From the NCBI GenBank assembly GCA_002293665.1, contig DBDQ01000037.1, forward strand, positions 1 to 9,434: a stretch of DNA of 9,434 nucleotides, given 5' to 3'. Each line of letters opens with the position of its first letter. Positions within the stretch are counted from its first letter, which is position 1. Shown here in pieces: positions 1 through 7,482 of the stretch. The DNA comes from Alistipes sp. UBA928. GTDB taxonomy: Bacteria; Bacteroidota; Bacteroidia; Bacteroidales; Rikenellaceae. The notes under the pieces are model-generated. The model was given only the letters and a program-made list of their open reading frames with translations. It ran no database searches and was not told the origin of the DNA. Position numbers and translations under genes: made by a program.

Positions 1-10
1 TGAAAATTAG

Positions 11-1270
<1,260 letters not shown>

Positions 1271-1283
1271 AAGATAACCGTCA

Positions 1284-2783
1284 ATGAAAACGCTTCTCTC
1301 CCCGGGGGCTGTTGTCCGAAGTGTTTCGGACACCGTTTGCCGTTTTCCGCTCGCCGTTGCCGCCGTCATCGTGGGGGCCGTTCTCTTTTTGATGGCTATC
1401 CACGACTTTGAAATCAACTACCGCTGGGTGCCATTTCTGGGCGTGACGGTGAGCGCAGGTGTCGCCTGTGTGGTCGCTTTCGAGGAGCGGTCGCGGCTGT
1501 GGGGCCATCTGGCCGGGGTCGGTGTGACGCTACTGTGGGGAGTGCGGTGCCTGCTGCTTCCGGTCGATGAAGGCGATTTGTCGATGCCGCAGGGGGTTGA
1601 GATCGGGGTGGTCACGATGGTTGCGTTCCTGTCGAGTTTTTTCGTGGCGTTCCTGCGGCGCGATACCGACGCGCAGTGGTGGAACTTCGCCGCGCGGATG
1701 CTCGTGAGGCTCGCGTTGGGGGCGATATTTTCGGGTATACTTTTCGGCGGATTCCTGCTGGCGATCCACGCCATGGCTGAGCTCTTCGATTTCGATCCGC
1801 CCGCGGAGTTGTTCAATTGGCTGACGGCTGGCTGCTTCATTATTTTCGCCCCGCTCTACGTGATGGCCGGAATTCCTTCGGGCGATGCGAAACACGACTC
1901 CGAACAGCGGCCCGCTCCGGTGCTGAAGGTGCTGGCGCTCTATATCCTCGGGCCGATACTTGCCGTCTACACGCTGATACTTTACGCCTATCTGCTGAAG
2001 ATCGTCTTCACATGGCAGTTGCCCGACGGGTGGGTGTCGTGGCTCGTGACGACGCTGGGCGCGGGGGGCCTCGCGGTGATGTTGCTGATCTGGCCTCTGC
2101 GCATGCGGGGAGAGAACCGCGCGGCGGAGCTTCTAGGTCGCTGGATGGGGGTGGTGATCGCGCCGCTGCTGGTGTTGATGACCGTGGGTATCGCGCGGCG
2201 CATATCGGACTACGGCTTTACGCCCAACCGTTGCTACATATTGTTGCTGAACATCTGGTTCTACGGCATCTACGCCTGGCTGTTCGTGGTGCGGGGCAGG
2301 CGCGTGAAGTGGATCGTGATCTCGGCCGTCGTCGTGGCGCTGCTGTCGTCGGTGGGGCCGTGGAGCCTTGCGCGCGTCACTCCACGTGCAGACAAAGACA
2401 AGCCATACACCACAGAGACAATGTCGTCCCGAACGGAGGCATGGAAAGCATGGTCATCAGACAGCACGCTACAAGTCAACACGCTCTGGCGGCTCGATCA
2501 CAGCTATACCGGTTTCATGGATATATTCTGGTATACCAACGCCTCCCAGGAAATCTTCGGAAAGGCCACATTGTCGGTGGAGGAGGGCGATATGGTGATC
2601 CGTCTGACGGAGACAGGCCGCGAGTTCCGCGTGCCGTTCGATCAGGTGACGAAACAGACCACGGTGCGCGGCGATGACTTCGTGTTCATAGTGGGAAGTT
2701 GCTACGGCAATCGTTCCCCCGATAGCGGTGAGATCGAGGTGCACCACCTCGAAGGCTACCTTTTCTACAACGACGAACCCTGA
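1284..2783 (+). CDS. DUF4153-like polytopic membrane protein
   Basis: This 499-residue inner-membrane protein has about eleven hydrophobic helices, at roughly residues 22-40, 49-66, 73-93, 105-124, 138-162, 178-197, 213-237, 249-270, 286-303, 317-337 and 343-361. A soluble C-terminal region of about 135 residues follows (365-499). The helix pattern, the central segment around LYVMAGIP and the GPWSLARVTPR stretch just after the last helix fit the Bacteroidota DUF4153 family, whose function is not established. No catalytic motif is apparent. The start of the soluble region (residues about 367-399, positions 2382-2480) uses many A-ending codons (CCA, GCA, ACA, TCA, CTA, CAA), unlike the GC-ending codons before it. 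The ATG lies 13 bp after the helicase stop with no strong Shine-Dalgarno, so the gene probably shares its transcript. It converges on the MBL-fold gene with 37 bp between the stops. The membrane assignment is secure; the family name is from recognised phrases. Confidence 0.8.
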   Translation: MKTLLSPGAVVRSVSDTVCRFPLAVAAVIVGAVLFLMAIHDFEINYRWVPFLGVTVSAGVACVVAFEERSRLWGHLAGVGVTLLWGVRCLLLPVDEGDLSMPQGVEIGVVTMVAFLSSFFVAFLRRDTDAQWWNFAARMLVRLALGAIFSGILFGGFLLAIHAMAELFDFDPPAELFNWLTAGCFIIFAPLYVMAGIPSGDAKHDSEQRPAPVLKVLALYILGPILAVYTLILYAYLLKIVFTWQLPDGWVSWLVTTLGAGGLAVMLLIWPLRMRGENRAAELLGRWMGVVIAPLLVLMTVGIARRISDYGFTPNRCYILLLNIWFYGIYAWLFVVRGRRVKWIVISAVVVALLSSVGPWSLARVTPRADKDKPYTTETMSSRTEAWKAWSSDSTLQVNTLWRLDHSYTGFMDIFWYTNASQEIFGKATLSVEEGDMVIRLTETGREFRVPFDQVTKQTTVRGDDFVFIVGSCYGNRSPDSGEIEVHHLEGYLFYNDEP

Positions 2784-2820
2784 CGCATCCCGGCCGTCCT
2801 CGCTTACCCCCGGCGCACTG

Positions 2821-3666
2821 TCAGCGCACGCGGAACGAGTAGCCACCCTCGCCATTGGCCGAGACCACGCCGGGCATGGTGGCCGGAATGTGCATCCCCA
2901 CTACGGGAATCTTCTCGGCGGCGACCACACGCAGCACCGCCAGGCGGCTGTCGCGCGCGACGGCGGGGTCGGCGTCGTATCTCACGGAAATCTCGGGATG
3001 GGGCATCTGTATTGCCATCGCGTGGGTCACGTCGCCCCACACTAATAGTTGCTCATAGCCGTCGCGGATCATGAATATCGTGTGCCCGGGGGTGTGGCCC
3101 CAAGCGGCGATCGGGGTGATACCCTGATCGAACGACGATGTGATCTCAACGGGTGAGAGCATCTCAAGCGATCCTTTATAAGCCTCGAATATCTTTAGCG
3201 CCGCCTCGTTACCCGTGCTGTTGAAGTGGTCGTACTCGCGCTGCGAGAGGGCCACTTTTGCGTTGGGAAATGCCTTTGCTCCGTCGCGTAGCATGCCGCC
3301 GATATGGTCGCCGTGCATGTGGGTGAGCAGCACGCGGTCGACATCTTCGGGGGCGATCCCCAGTGCGGCCATCTTGTCGAAGATCGTTCTTCCGTATCCC
3401 GTGTCGATCAGCGTCACCTCATCGCCGCTGCGTACCAACACGGCGTTGGTGGCGTTGGGAAACGTGTCGTCGGAAGCGTGGTCGGCCAGCACCTGGGCCG
3501 GAGCGTCGACGAGTACTCCCGTGTTGCCCTGTCCGGAGGTCTCCTGAAGCACCCACACTTCGGTGACGGTGCCTACTCTGATCGTTTCGGGTTTCGGGGC
3601 GGCTTGCTGTGCCGCGATCGGGGTGGCCATCATGAGGGCGACGCCCAGCAGTATTCTCATTTTCAT
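2821..3666 (-). CDS. Exported metallo-beta-lactamase-fold hydrolase
   Basis: This 281-residue protein is a metal-dependent hydrolase that would act outside the cytoplasm. Residues 1-19 form a signal peptide (short basic start, hydrophobic core, Ala-X-Ala before Gln20). Metal ligands of the fold are all visible: THMHGDHIGG (His116, His118, Asp120, His121), GHTPGHT (His195), WGDVTH (Asp212) and GMHIPA (His259), with LIDTG (86-90) before the first cluster. This is the layout of the lactonase and hydrolase branch, which includes AHL-lactonase-like proteins, but the substrate cannot be read from the sequence. The reading frame stays open upstream to 3873, giving a proline-rich extension antisense to the SDR gene. 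I reject it because the signal peptide must be N-terminal and the promoter box at 3698-3705 lies inside it. ATG at 3666 (or 3660, two codons on) is therefore the start. The gene is divergent from the SDR and may be co-controlled with it. Confidence 0.9.
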   Translation of the reverse strand: MKMRILLGVALMMATPIAAQQAAPKPETIRVGTVTEVWVLQETSGQGNTGVLVDAPAQVLADHASDDTFPNATNAVLVRSGDEVTLIDTGYGRTIFDKMAALGIAPEDVDRVLLTHMHGDHIGGMLRDGAKAFPNAKVALSQREYDHFNSTGNEAALKIFEAYKGSLEMLSPVEITSSFDQGITPIAAWGHTPGHTIFMIRDGYEQLLVWGDVTHAMAIQMPHPEISVRYDADPAVARDSRLAVLRVVAAEKIPVVGMHIPATMPGVVSANGEGGYSFRVR

Positions 3667-3683
3667 GTTCGGTGTAATTATTT

Positions 3684-3691
3684 TATCTTTG
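3684..3691 (+). promoter_or_regulatory. Bacteroidota -7 promoter box for the SDR gene
   Basis: TATCTTTG matches the Bacteroidota -7 consensus TAnnTTTG exactly. Transcription would begin a few bases downstream, near 3695-3698, leaving a leader of about 10 bases or less before the SDR ATG at 3705. A weak -33-like TTTC lies at 3661-3664, 19 bases upstream, in place of the usual TTTG. The match and position are seen directly; use of the promoter is inferred. Confidence 0.7.
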
Positions 3692-3697
3692 TTGGAG

Positions 3698-3705
3698 CAA
3701 AGATA
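3698..3705 (-). promoter_or_regulatory. Bacteroidota -7 promoter box for the MBL-fold gene
   Basis: On the minus strand this reads TATCTTTG, again a perfect TAnnTTTG. Transcription would begin near 3691-3694 and run leftward, giving a leader of about 25-28 bases before the MBL-fold ATG at 3666. I see no TTTG at the expected -33 distance. The box ends on the first base of the SDR start codon. Confidence 0.65.
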
Positions 3706-4505
3706 TGGAAAAAATGGAAGATTTTGCAGGCAGGGTCTGTTTTGTGACTGGCGGGGCTGCGGGAATAGGCCGGGCGGTGGTGGAGGCGTTTGCCGCGGCA
3801 GGTGCGCGGGTTGCTTTTTGTGACCTGGATAATTTACGGGGGGAGGATTTGGTGATGGATTTGGATTTGGCACAAGTTTATCAACTTGTGCCAGTCAGCG
3901 CGATGTTTCGCCGGGTGGATGTGCGTGATGGTGTGGCTTTGGCGGGTTTTATGGGTGAGGTGTGGGATGCCTGGGGTGGGATCGACATTGTGGTGAACAA
4001 TGTGGGGGTGAGCACTTTCACTCCTCTCGTCGAGACCTCGGTGGAGATGTTCGACGAGGTGATCGCCACGAATCTGCGTCCCGTGTTCGTCACCTCGCGC
4101 GAGATGGCGCGGCGACGGGCCGGGGCTGCGGAAACTTCGGGGAGCGCGCCGCATTATGGCCGCATCATCAATATAGCCTCGACGCGCTGGCTGCAGAGTG
4201 AGCCCGGCACCGAGGGTTACTCGGCCTCGAAAGGGGGCGTGGTGTCGCTGACCCATGCGTTGGCGGCGTCGCTGGCGGGTACGGGCATTACGGTGAACTG
4301 CATATCGCCCGGCTGGATCGACACAGGGCACTATGGGGAGTTGCGCCCTGTCGACCATGCACAGCATCCCTCGGGCCGGGTCGGCCGGCCGGAGGACATC
4401 GCTCGCGCGTGCCTCTTTCTCGCCGACCCGGAGAATGATTTTCTCAATGCCGCGAACCTTGTCGTCGATGGCGGCATGACCCGAAAGATGATATACGCCG
4501 AGTGA
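3705..4505 (+). CDS. Short-chain dehydrogenase/reductase (SDR), classical type
   Basis: This 266-residue cytoplasmic oxidoreductase would interconvert a hydroxyl and a keto group using a nicotinamide cofactor. The Rossmann glycine motif TGGAAGIG is at 15-22, Asp40 at the end of beta-2 points to NAD(H), the NNAG-like motif reads NNVG (98-101), and the catalytic set is Asn123, Ser159, Tyr172 (YSASK) and Lys176. PGWIDT (202-207) and a C-terminal NLVVDGGM (251-258) complete the classical fold. The substrate is unknown. The spacing from Asp40 to the beta-3 Asp72 is 32 residues, longer than the roughly 23-26 I expect. The excess matches residues 55-63, encoded by a palindrome. Codons before about 4015 are T-ending (nearly all Asp GAT and Phe TTT), whereas later ones are more often C-ending. 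ATG at 3705 gives almost no leader from its promoter; ATG at 3714 (Met4) is an alternative start. Only 7 bp separate its stop from that of the convergent DUF1080 gene. Confidence 0.92.
   Translation: MEKMEDFAGRVCFVTGGAAGIGRAVVEAFAAAGARVAFCDLDNLRGEDLVMDLDLAQVYQLVPVSAMFRRVDVRDGVALAGFMGEVWDAWGGIDIVVNNVGVSTFTPLVETSVEMFDEVIATNLRPVFVTSREMARRRAGAAETSGSAPHYGRIINIASTRWLQSEPGTEGYSASKGGVVSLTHALAASLAGTGITVNCISPGWIDTGHYGELRPVDHAQHPSGRVGRPEDIARACLFLADPENDFLNAANLVVDGGMTRKMIYAE
3845..3868. repeat. Short tandem hexamer repeat GGATTT
   Basis: Four hexamers lie in a row: GGATTT, GGTGAT, GGATTT, GGATTT. Three are identical and one has diverged. They encode residues 48-55 (DLVMDLDL) of the SDR and abut the palindrome that begins at 3868. 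The repeat is seen directly; slippage as its cause is inferred. Confidence 0.6.
3868..3893. repeat. Perfect palindrome within the SDR coding sequence
   Basis: Arms TGGCACAAGTT (3868-3878) and AACTTGTGCCA (3883-3892 plus 3893) are perfect 11-bp inverted complements around a 4-base loop TATC. The RNA would form a stable stem-loop inside the open reading frame. It encodes LAQVYQLVP (residues 55-63), which falls exactly where the protein is longer than typical SDRs. No T-run follows on either strand, so it is not an intrinsic terminator. In another frame the core reads GTSLSTC, a peptide string I associate, without being able to check, with repeated sequences in Bacteroidota genomes. It is probably a copy of a dispersed palindromic element. 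Confidence 0.75.
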
Positions 4506-4512
4506 GCCGTGC

Positions 4513-5997
4513 TTAGTGGCTGTGGCCGGCGTGGGCAGCGCCATGCCCCCCGCCGTGACCGCCGCCATGTGTGCCGTCGACGCAGCAGCAGGTGCAGTTC
4601 TCCTTACAATTACCACCGGCCATGCAGTCGGCTCCGCAGCAGCAGTTTTCGATGATCTTGATGTTGCGGAACGACACGAAATCGTTGTGATCCTGCAACA
4701 GGATGTGGCCCCGCGGGTGGTTGCCGAAGTCGGCAAAGTCCTTGTATTTGCTGTAATCGACGAAAGCGTCCCACATCTGGGTGCCGCGCTCGTACTCCAC
4801 CAATTTCACGCCGTTGAGCCAGTGTTCGACCCTCTTTCCTTTCACAACGATCATCGCCGTGTTGAAAGTCGACGGGCGCAGGTAGGCGCTCGCGGCGTCG
4901 GCGGCCGGGATCAGGTCGTAGAGTGAGCCGAGCGTGCGGTTGCCGTTGACGCCTGCCCTGGCGTCGGGATGGCGCAGGTCGTCGAGTATCTGGTATTCGC
5001 AGCCGATGGAGGCTGGGTACTCGGGATCGGGGCTCACGAAATATTTGATGCCGCTGTTGGCCCCTTCGTTGAAACGGAAGTCGACCTTCAGGGTGAAGTT
5101 GCCGAAGGTGTCCGTGGTCATGATGTCGCCGCCGCCCTTGGCTTCGGGCCCTTCACCACGGTTGACGTGGAGGACTCCATCCTCGATCTGCCAGCCGCGC
5201 GTGGGAAAACTCTCGCGCCGGGCGCTACGCCATCCTTCGGTCGAGGTGCCGTCCCACAGCAGTCGCCATCCTTCGGCCTGTTCGCGCGGCGAGATGGTGT
5301 TGGCCACGAGGTTGATCTGCGCCACGTCGAGATTCTCGGGTGTGGCGTGGGCCGCCGGATCGACCGTGCAGATGCGAATGTCGCGCCAACTCACGGTGCG
5401 TCCGTCGAGTTCGGGATTGCGATCCGAAATCGAGTGTACCTGAAGCGCGATGAACCCTTCGGAGTAGACGTCGTCGAGTATCGAGGCGCACTCCACGCCG
5501 TTGAGCCACGTGCGGATCGACCCTCCTATAGCCTCAATGCGGGCTTTGTTCCACTCGCCGGGTTTGTAGGCCGTGCGGGCGGGCTGGTTGTAGGTGAGGG
5601 GGTAGAGCCACAGGCGGGGCGTTGCCTCGTCGTAGATGCCGCCCGACCATGCGCGGGGTGCAGTGTCGATCTCATACTGGTAGCCGTGGACGCGCCCCCT
5701 TTGGAACTCGGGAGTGCTCTGGCTGCGGAACTGCACTCCCGAGTTAAGGCCGTCGTCGGCTTTGAATTCGAACTCGAGAATGAAGTCGCCGTATCGTTTT
5801 TCGGTGGTGAGGAACACGTTGGGTTCGCCCAGTTTCGAGACGCCGACTATTGCGTCACCTTCGGCGCGAAACTCGGTGTTGCCACCGTTTTTGCGCCAAC
5901 CTCTGAGGTTTTTACCGTTATAGAGCGCTGTCCACTCCTGTGCCGCAGCGCCTGCGACCATCCCGGCCGCCAACACCGACAAAAAAATCGTTTTCAT
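4513..5997 (-). CDS. Secreted double DUF1080 (3-keto-glycoside hydrolase-like) protein with Cys/His tail
   Basis: This 494-residue exported protein starts with a signal peptide (1-19, cut before Gln20) and holds two DUF1080 (PF06439) domains with a concanavalin-like beta-sandwich fold. The first, about 21-211, contains ALYNGKNLRGW, NSGVQFRS, YEID, GEWN and WLNG. The second, about 243-449, contains LLWDGTSTEGW, NSGIKYF, EYQI and WLNG. DUF1080 members cleave glycosides whose sugar has been oxidised at C3, which suits the adjacent oxidoreductase. The last 44 residues (451-494, positions 4516-4647) are unusual: nine cysteines (452, 453, 454, 458, 464, 468, 470, 471, 472) followed by six histidines spaced by glycines (477 to 494). 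This looks like a metal-binding tail. The gene begins 14 bp after the oxidoreductase stop, so both are surely one operon. There is no lipobox at the signal peptide. Substrate and whether both domains are active are unknown. Confidence 0.92.
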   Translation of the reverse strand: MKTIFLSVLAAGMVAGAAAQEWTALYNGKNLRGWRKNGGNTEFRAEGDAIVGVSKLGEPNVFLTTEKRYGDFILEFEFKADDGLNSGVQFRSQSTPEFQRGRVHGYQYEIDTAPRAWSGGIYDEATPRLWLYPLTYNQPARTAYKPGEWNKARIEAIGGSIRTWLNGVECASILDDVYSEGFIALQVHSISDRNPELDGRTVSWRDIRICTVDPAAHATPENLDVAQINLVANTISPREQAEGWRLLWDGTSTEGWRSARRESFPTRGWQIEDGVLHVNRGEGPEAKGGGDIMTTDTFGNFTLKVDFRFNEGANSGIKYFVSPDPEYPASIGCEYQILDDLRHPDARAGVNGNRTLGSLYDLIPAADAASAYLRPSTFNTAMIVVKGKRVEHWLNGVKLVEYERGTQMWDAFVDYSKYKDFADFGNHPRGHILLQDHNDFVSFRNIKIIENCCCGADCMAGGNCKENCTCCCVDGTHGGGHGGGHGAAHAGHSH

Positions 5998-6011
5998 CTG
6001 TTTCGATCAAT

Positions 6012-7454
6012 TTAAAGTGTATAGAACTGTTCCCATTCCTTGCGTGGCGGTGCGCCGGCCAGCATTGCGTTTGCAATCGGGTCGCCAGCGATGGTTCCGG
6101 TCGTGCGGTCGACGATCAGTTTGCGGCCGAGCCGCTGGGCTATCACCCCAAGCGAGAATACCTGCGACAGCGGGCCGTGAATCTCGAACGGCGAGCGCGT
6201 GCGCTCCTCGCCGCGGCACGCCAACAGGAAGTTCTCGAAGTGGTTCGAAGGGCTGCGCGGAACCTCGGGCAGGCTCGACGCCATCTCGCGAGCCTTCTCG
6301 GCCGGGATGATCGACAGGGTGCTGCCGTGCGATCCTCCCTTGAAGGTTAGTTCCTTCGAGTAGATTATCTTTCCGGGGTTGAGTTTGTCGGGCTCCGTGG
6401 AGTTTACGGGCGAGAAGGGGATGTTCGGGTCGCGTTCACTCACGCCGTATCCTTCGGGCAGGGGCGGCAGGTTGTCGACGCCGTCCCACCACCTCAAATC
6501 TACGGGCGGCATCATTCCGCGGGCCGGGAAGTGGAACCTTATCGTCGAGGCGAGCGGGAAGTAGAAGTCGTTGCGTCCCTCGAGGAGTTCGGGATCGACC
6601 TCGTCGGGCAGACCCAACATCAGGAATTCGTGCACCGAGTCGATGAGGTGCGCGCCCCAGTCGCCCAAAGCCCCCATGCCGAAGTCGTACCACGAGCGCC
6701 AGTCTCCGGGATGGAACAACGGGTCGTAGTCGTGCCACGCTACGGCGCCCAGCCACGTATCCCAATCCATGCCCGGAGGCAACGGCTTTCCACTCGGGAG
6801 TTTGCTCATGTTCCGGTCGTAGGAGTGCCATCTGCGGATCGAGTTCATGTGGGCGTCGATGCGGTATACGTCCTTCATGATGCCGGCGTCCATCCATGCC
6901 TTGAACTGGAAGTAGTTGCCACCGGAGTGTCCCTGGTTGCCCACCTGCGTCACCAGGTGCGGGTTGCGGCGCGCCATATCCATCATCAGCCTCGCTTCGT
7001 GGAACGTGCGGGCCATCGGTTTCTCGAGATAGACGTGTTTGCCCATCGACATGGCGAGCATCGTGGCCGGGAAGTGCGAGTGGTCGGGAATCTGGATCGC
7101 CACGGCGTCGAATTCGTCCGCGATCTTGTCGAACATCTCGCGGAAGTCGCGGAAACGTTTCGCGTTCGGGCAGGCGGCCAGACCCTGTGCGCAGAAATCG
7201 GCGTCGAGATCGACGTCGCACAGCGCCACGATGTCGCACAAGCCCGTTTTAATGAAATCCTGAATGTTGTCCCAGCCGCGGTTGCCGACGCCGATCATGG
7301 CAAGGCGAATCCTGTCGGTGGGTGCCGTCGGGCGCTGCTGTGTCGCTCCGAGGGCTTCGAGCGGGGCGATCCCGCCCAACATGAGCCCGGCGGCGGCCAC
7401 TCCTCCAGTTTTGATGAAATCTCTTCTCGACAGTTGGTTTGATTTGGTTTTCAT
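6012..7454 (-). CDS. Tat-exported Gfo/Idh/MocA family oxidoreductase
   Basis: This 480-residue NAD(P)-dependent sugar oxidoreductase is predicted to be exported folded, because residues 9-15 (SRRDFIK) form a twin-arginine signal followed by a hydrophobic stretch (about 17-34). The Rossmann motif GVGNRG is at 55-60, Asp80 ends beta-2, the family EKP motif is at 144-146 (Lys145 catalytic), and GDWGAHLID (264-272) gives the second active-site His269. The C-terminal domain includes the WLGAVAWHDYDP segment typical of the exported group. Family members oxidise or reduce sugar hydroxyls, often at C3. Coupled to the DUF1080 gene 14 bp downstream, this fits a 3-keto-glycoside pathway in the periplasm, where cofactor is presumably brought along in the folded protein. 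It begins 28 bp after the ksgA stop, with no clear Shine-Dalgarno and no TAnnTTTG box in the gap. It could therefore be read from the recQ-ksgA transcript or from a promoter I cannot see. Substrate is unknown. Confidence 0.93.
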   Translation of the reverse strand: MKTKSNQLSRRDFIKTGGVAAAGLMLGGIAPLEALGATQQRPTAPTDRIRLAMIGVGNRGWDNIQDFIKTGLCDIVALCDVDLDADFCAQGLAACPNAKRFRDFREMFDKIADEFDAVAIQIPDHSHFPATMLAMSMGKHVYLEKPMARTFHEARLMMDMARRNPHLVTQVGNQGHSGGNYFQFKAWMDAGIMKDVYRIDAHMNSIRRWHSYDRNMSKLPSGKPLPPGMDWDTWLGAVAWHDYDPLFHPGDWRSWYDFGMGALGDWGAHLIDSVHEFLMLGLPDEVDPELLEGRNDFYFPLASTIRFHFPARGMMPPVDLRWWDGVDNLPPLPEGYGVSERDPNIPFSPVNSTEPDKLNPGKIIYSKELTFKGGSHGSTLSIIPAEKAREMASSLPEVPRSPSNHFENFLLACRGEERTRSPFEIHGPLSQVFSLGVIAQRLGRKLIVDRTTGTIAGDPIANAMLAGAPPRKEWEQFYTL

Positions 7455-7482
7455 AGTCTTTTGGTTTCTAATTGGTCTTATT

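Larger units (their letters stand above)
3684..3705. repeat. Inverted repeat of facing promoter boxes
   Basis: The two arms, TATCTTTG and CAAAGATA, are perfect 8-bp inverted repeats separated by six bases (TTGGAG). Each arm is a promoter box pointing at the other, so the predicted start sites lie within or beside the opposite box. RNA polymerase could hardly occupy both at once. The symmetry also looks like a possible operator for a dimeric regulator, but nothing else supports that. Confidence 0.75.

Noticed and set aside
1817..2677. 286-codon open frame in another frame within the DUF4153 gene
   Set aside because: Arg/Ala/Gly-rich translation typical of a frame-shifted GC-rich gene; no domain recognised.
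2784..2820. Terminator between the convergent DUF4153 and MBL-fold genes
   Set aside because: The 37 bp contain only a direct GCGCAC repeat running into the next gene; no stable hairpin with a T-run is visible.
3667..3873. N-terminal proline-rich extension of the MBL-fold protein (69 extra residues)
   Set aside because: A clean signal peptide begins at Met 3666, the promoter box at 3698-3705 would lie inside the extension, and the extra codons are simply the antisense of the G-rich SDR start.
3868..3893. Palindrome as an intrinsic terminator
   Set aside because: It lies in the middle of a coding gene and no T-run follows on either strand.
4969..6015. 348-codon open frame on the plus strand across the DUF1080 gene
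   Set aside because: Shadow of the signal-peptide-bearing DUF1080 gene; no recognisable motif and no start context.
6531..7442. 303-codon open frame on the plus strand across the Gfo/Idh/MocA gene
   Set aside because: Antisense shadow with biased composition; the minus-strand gene has full family motifs.
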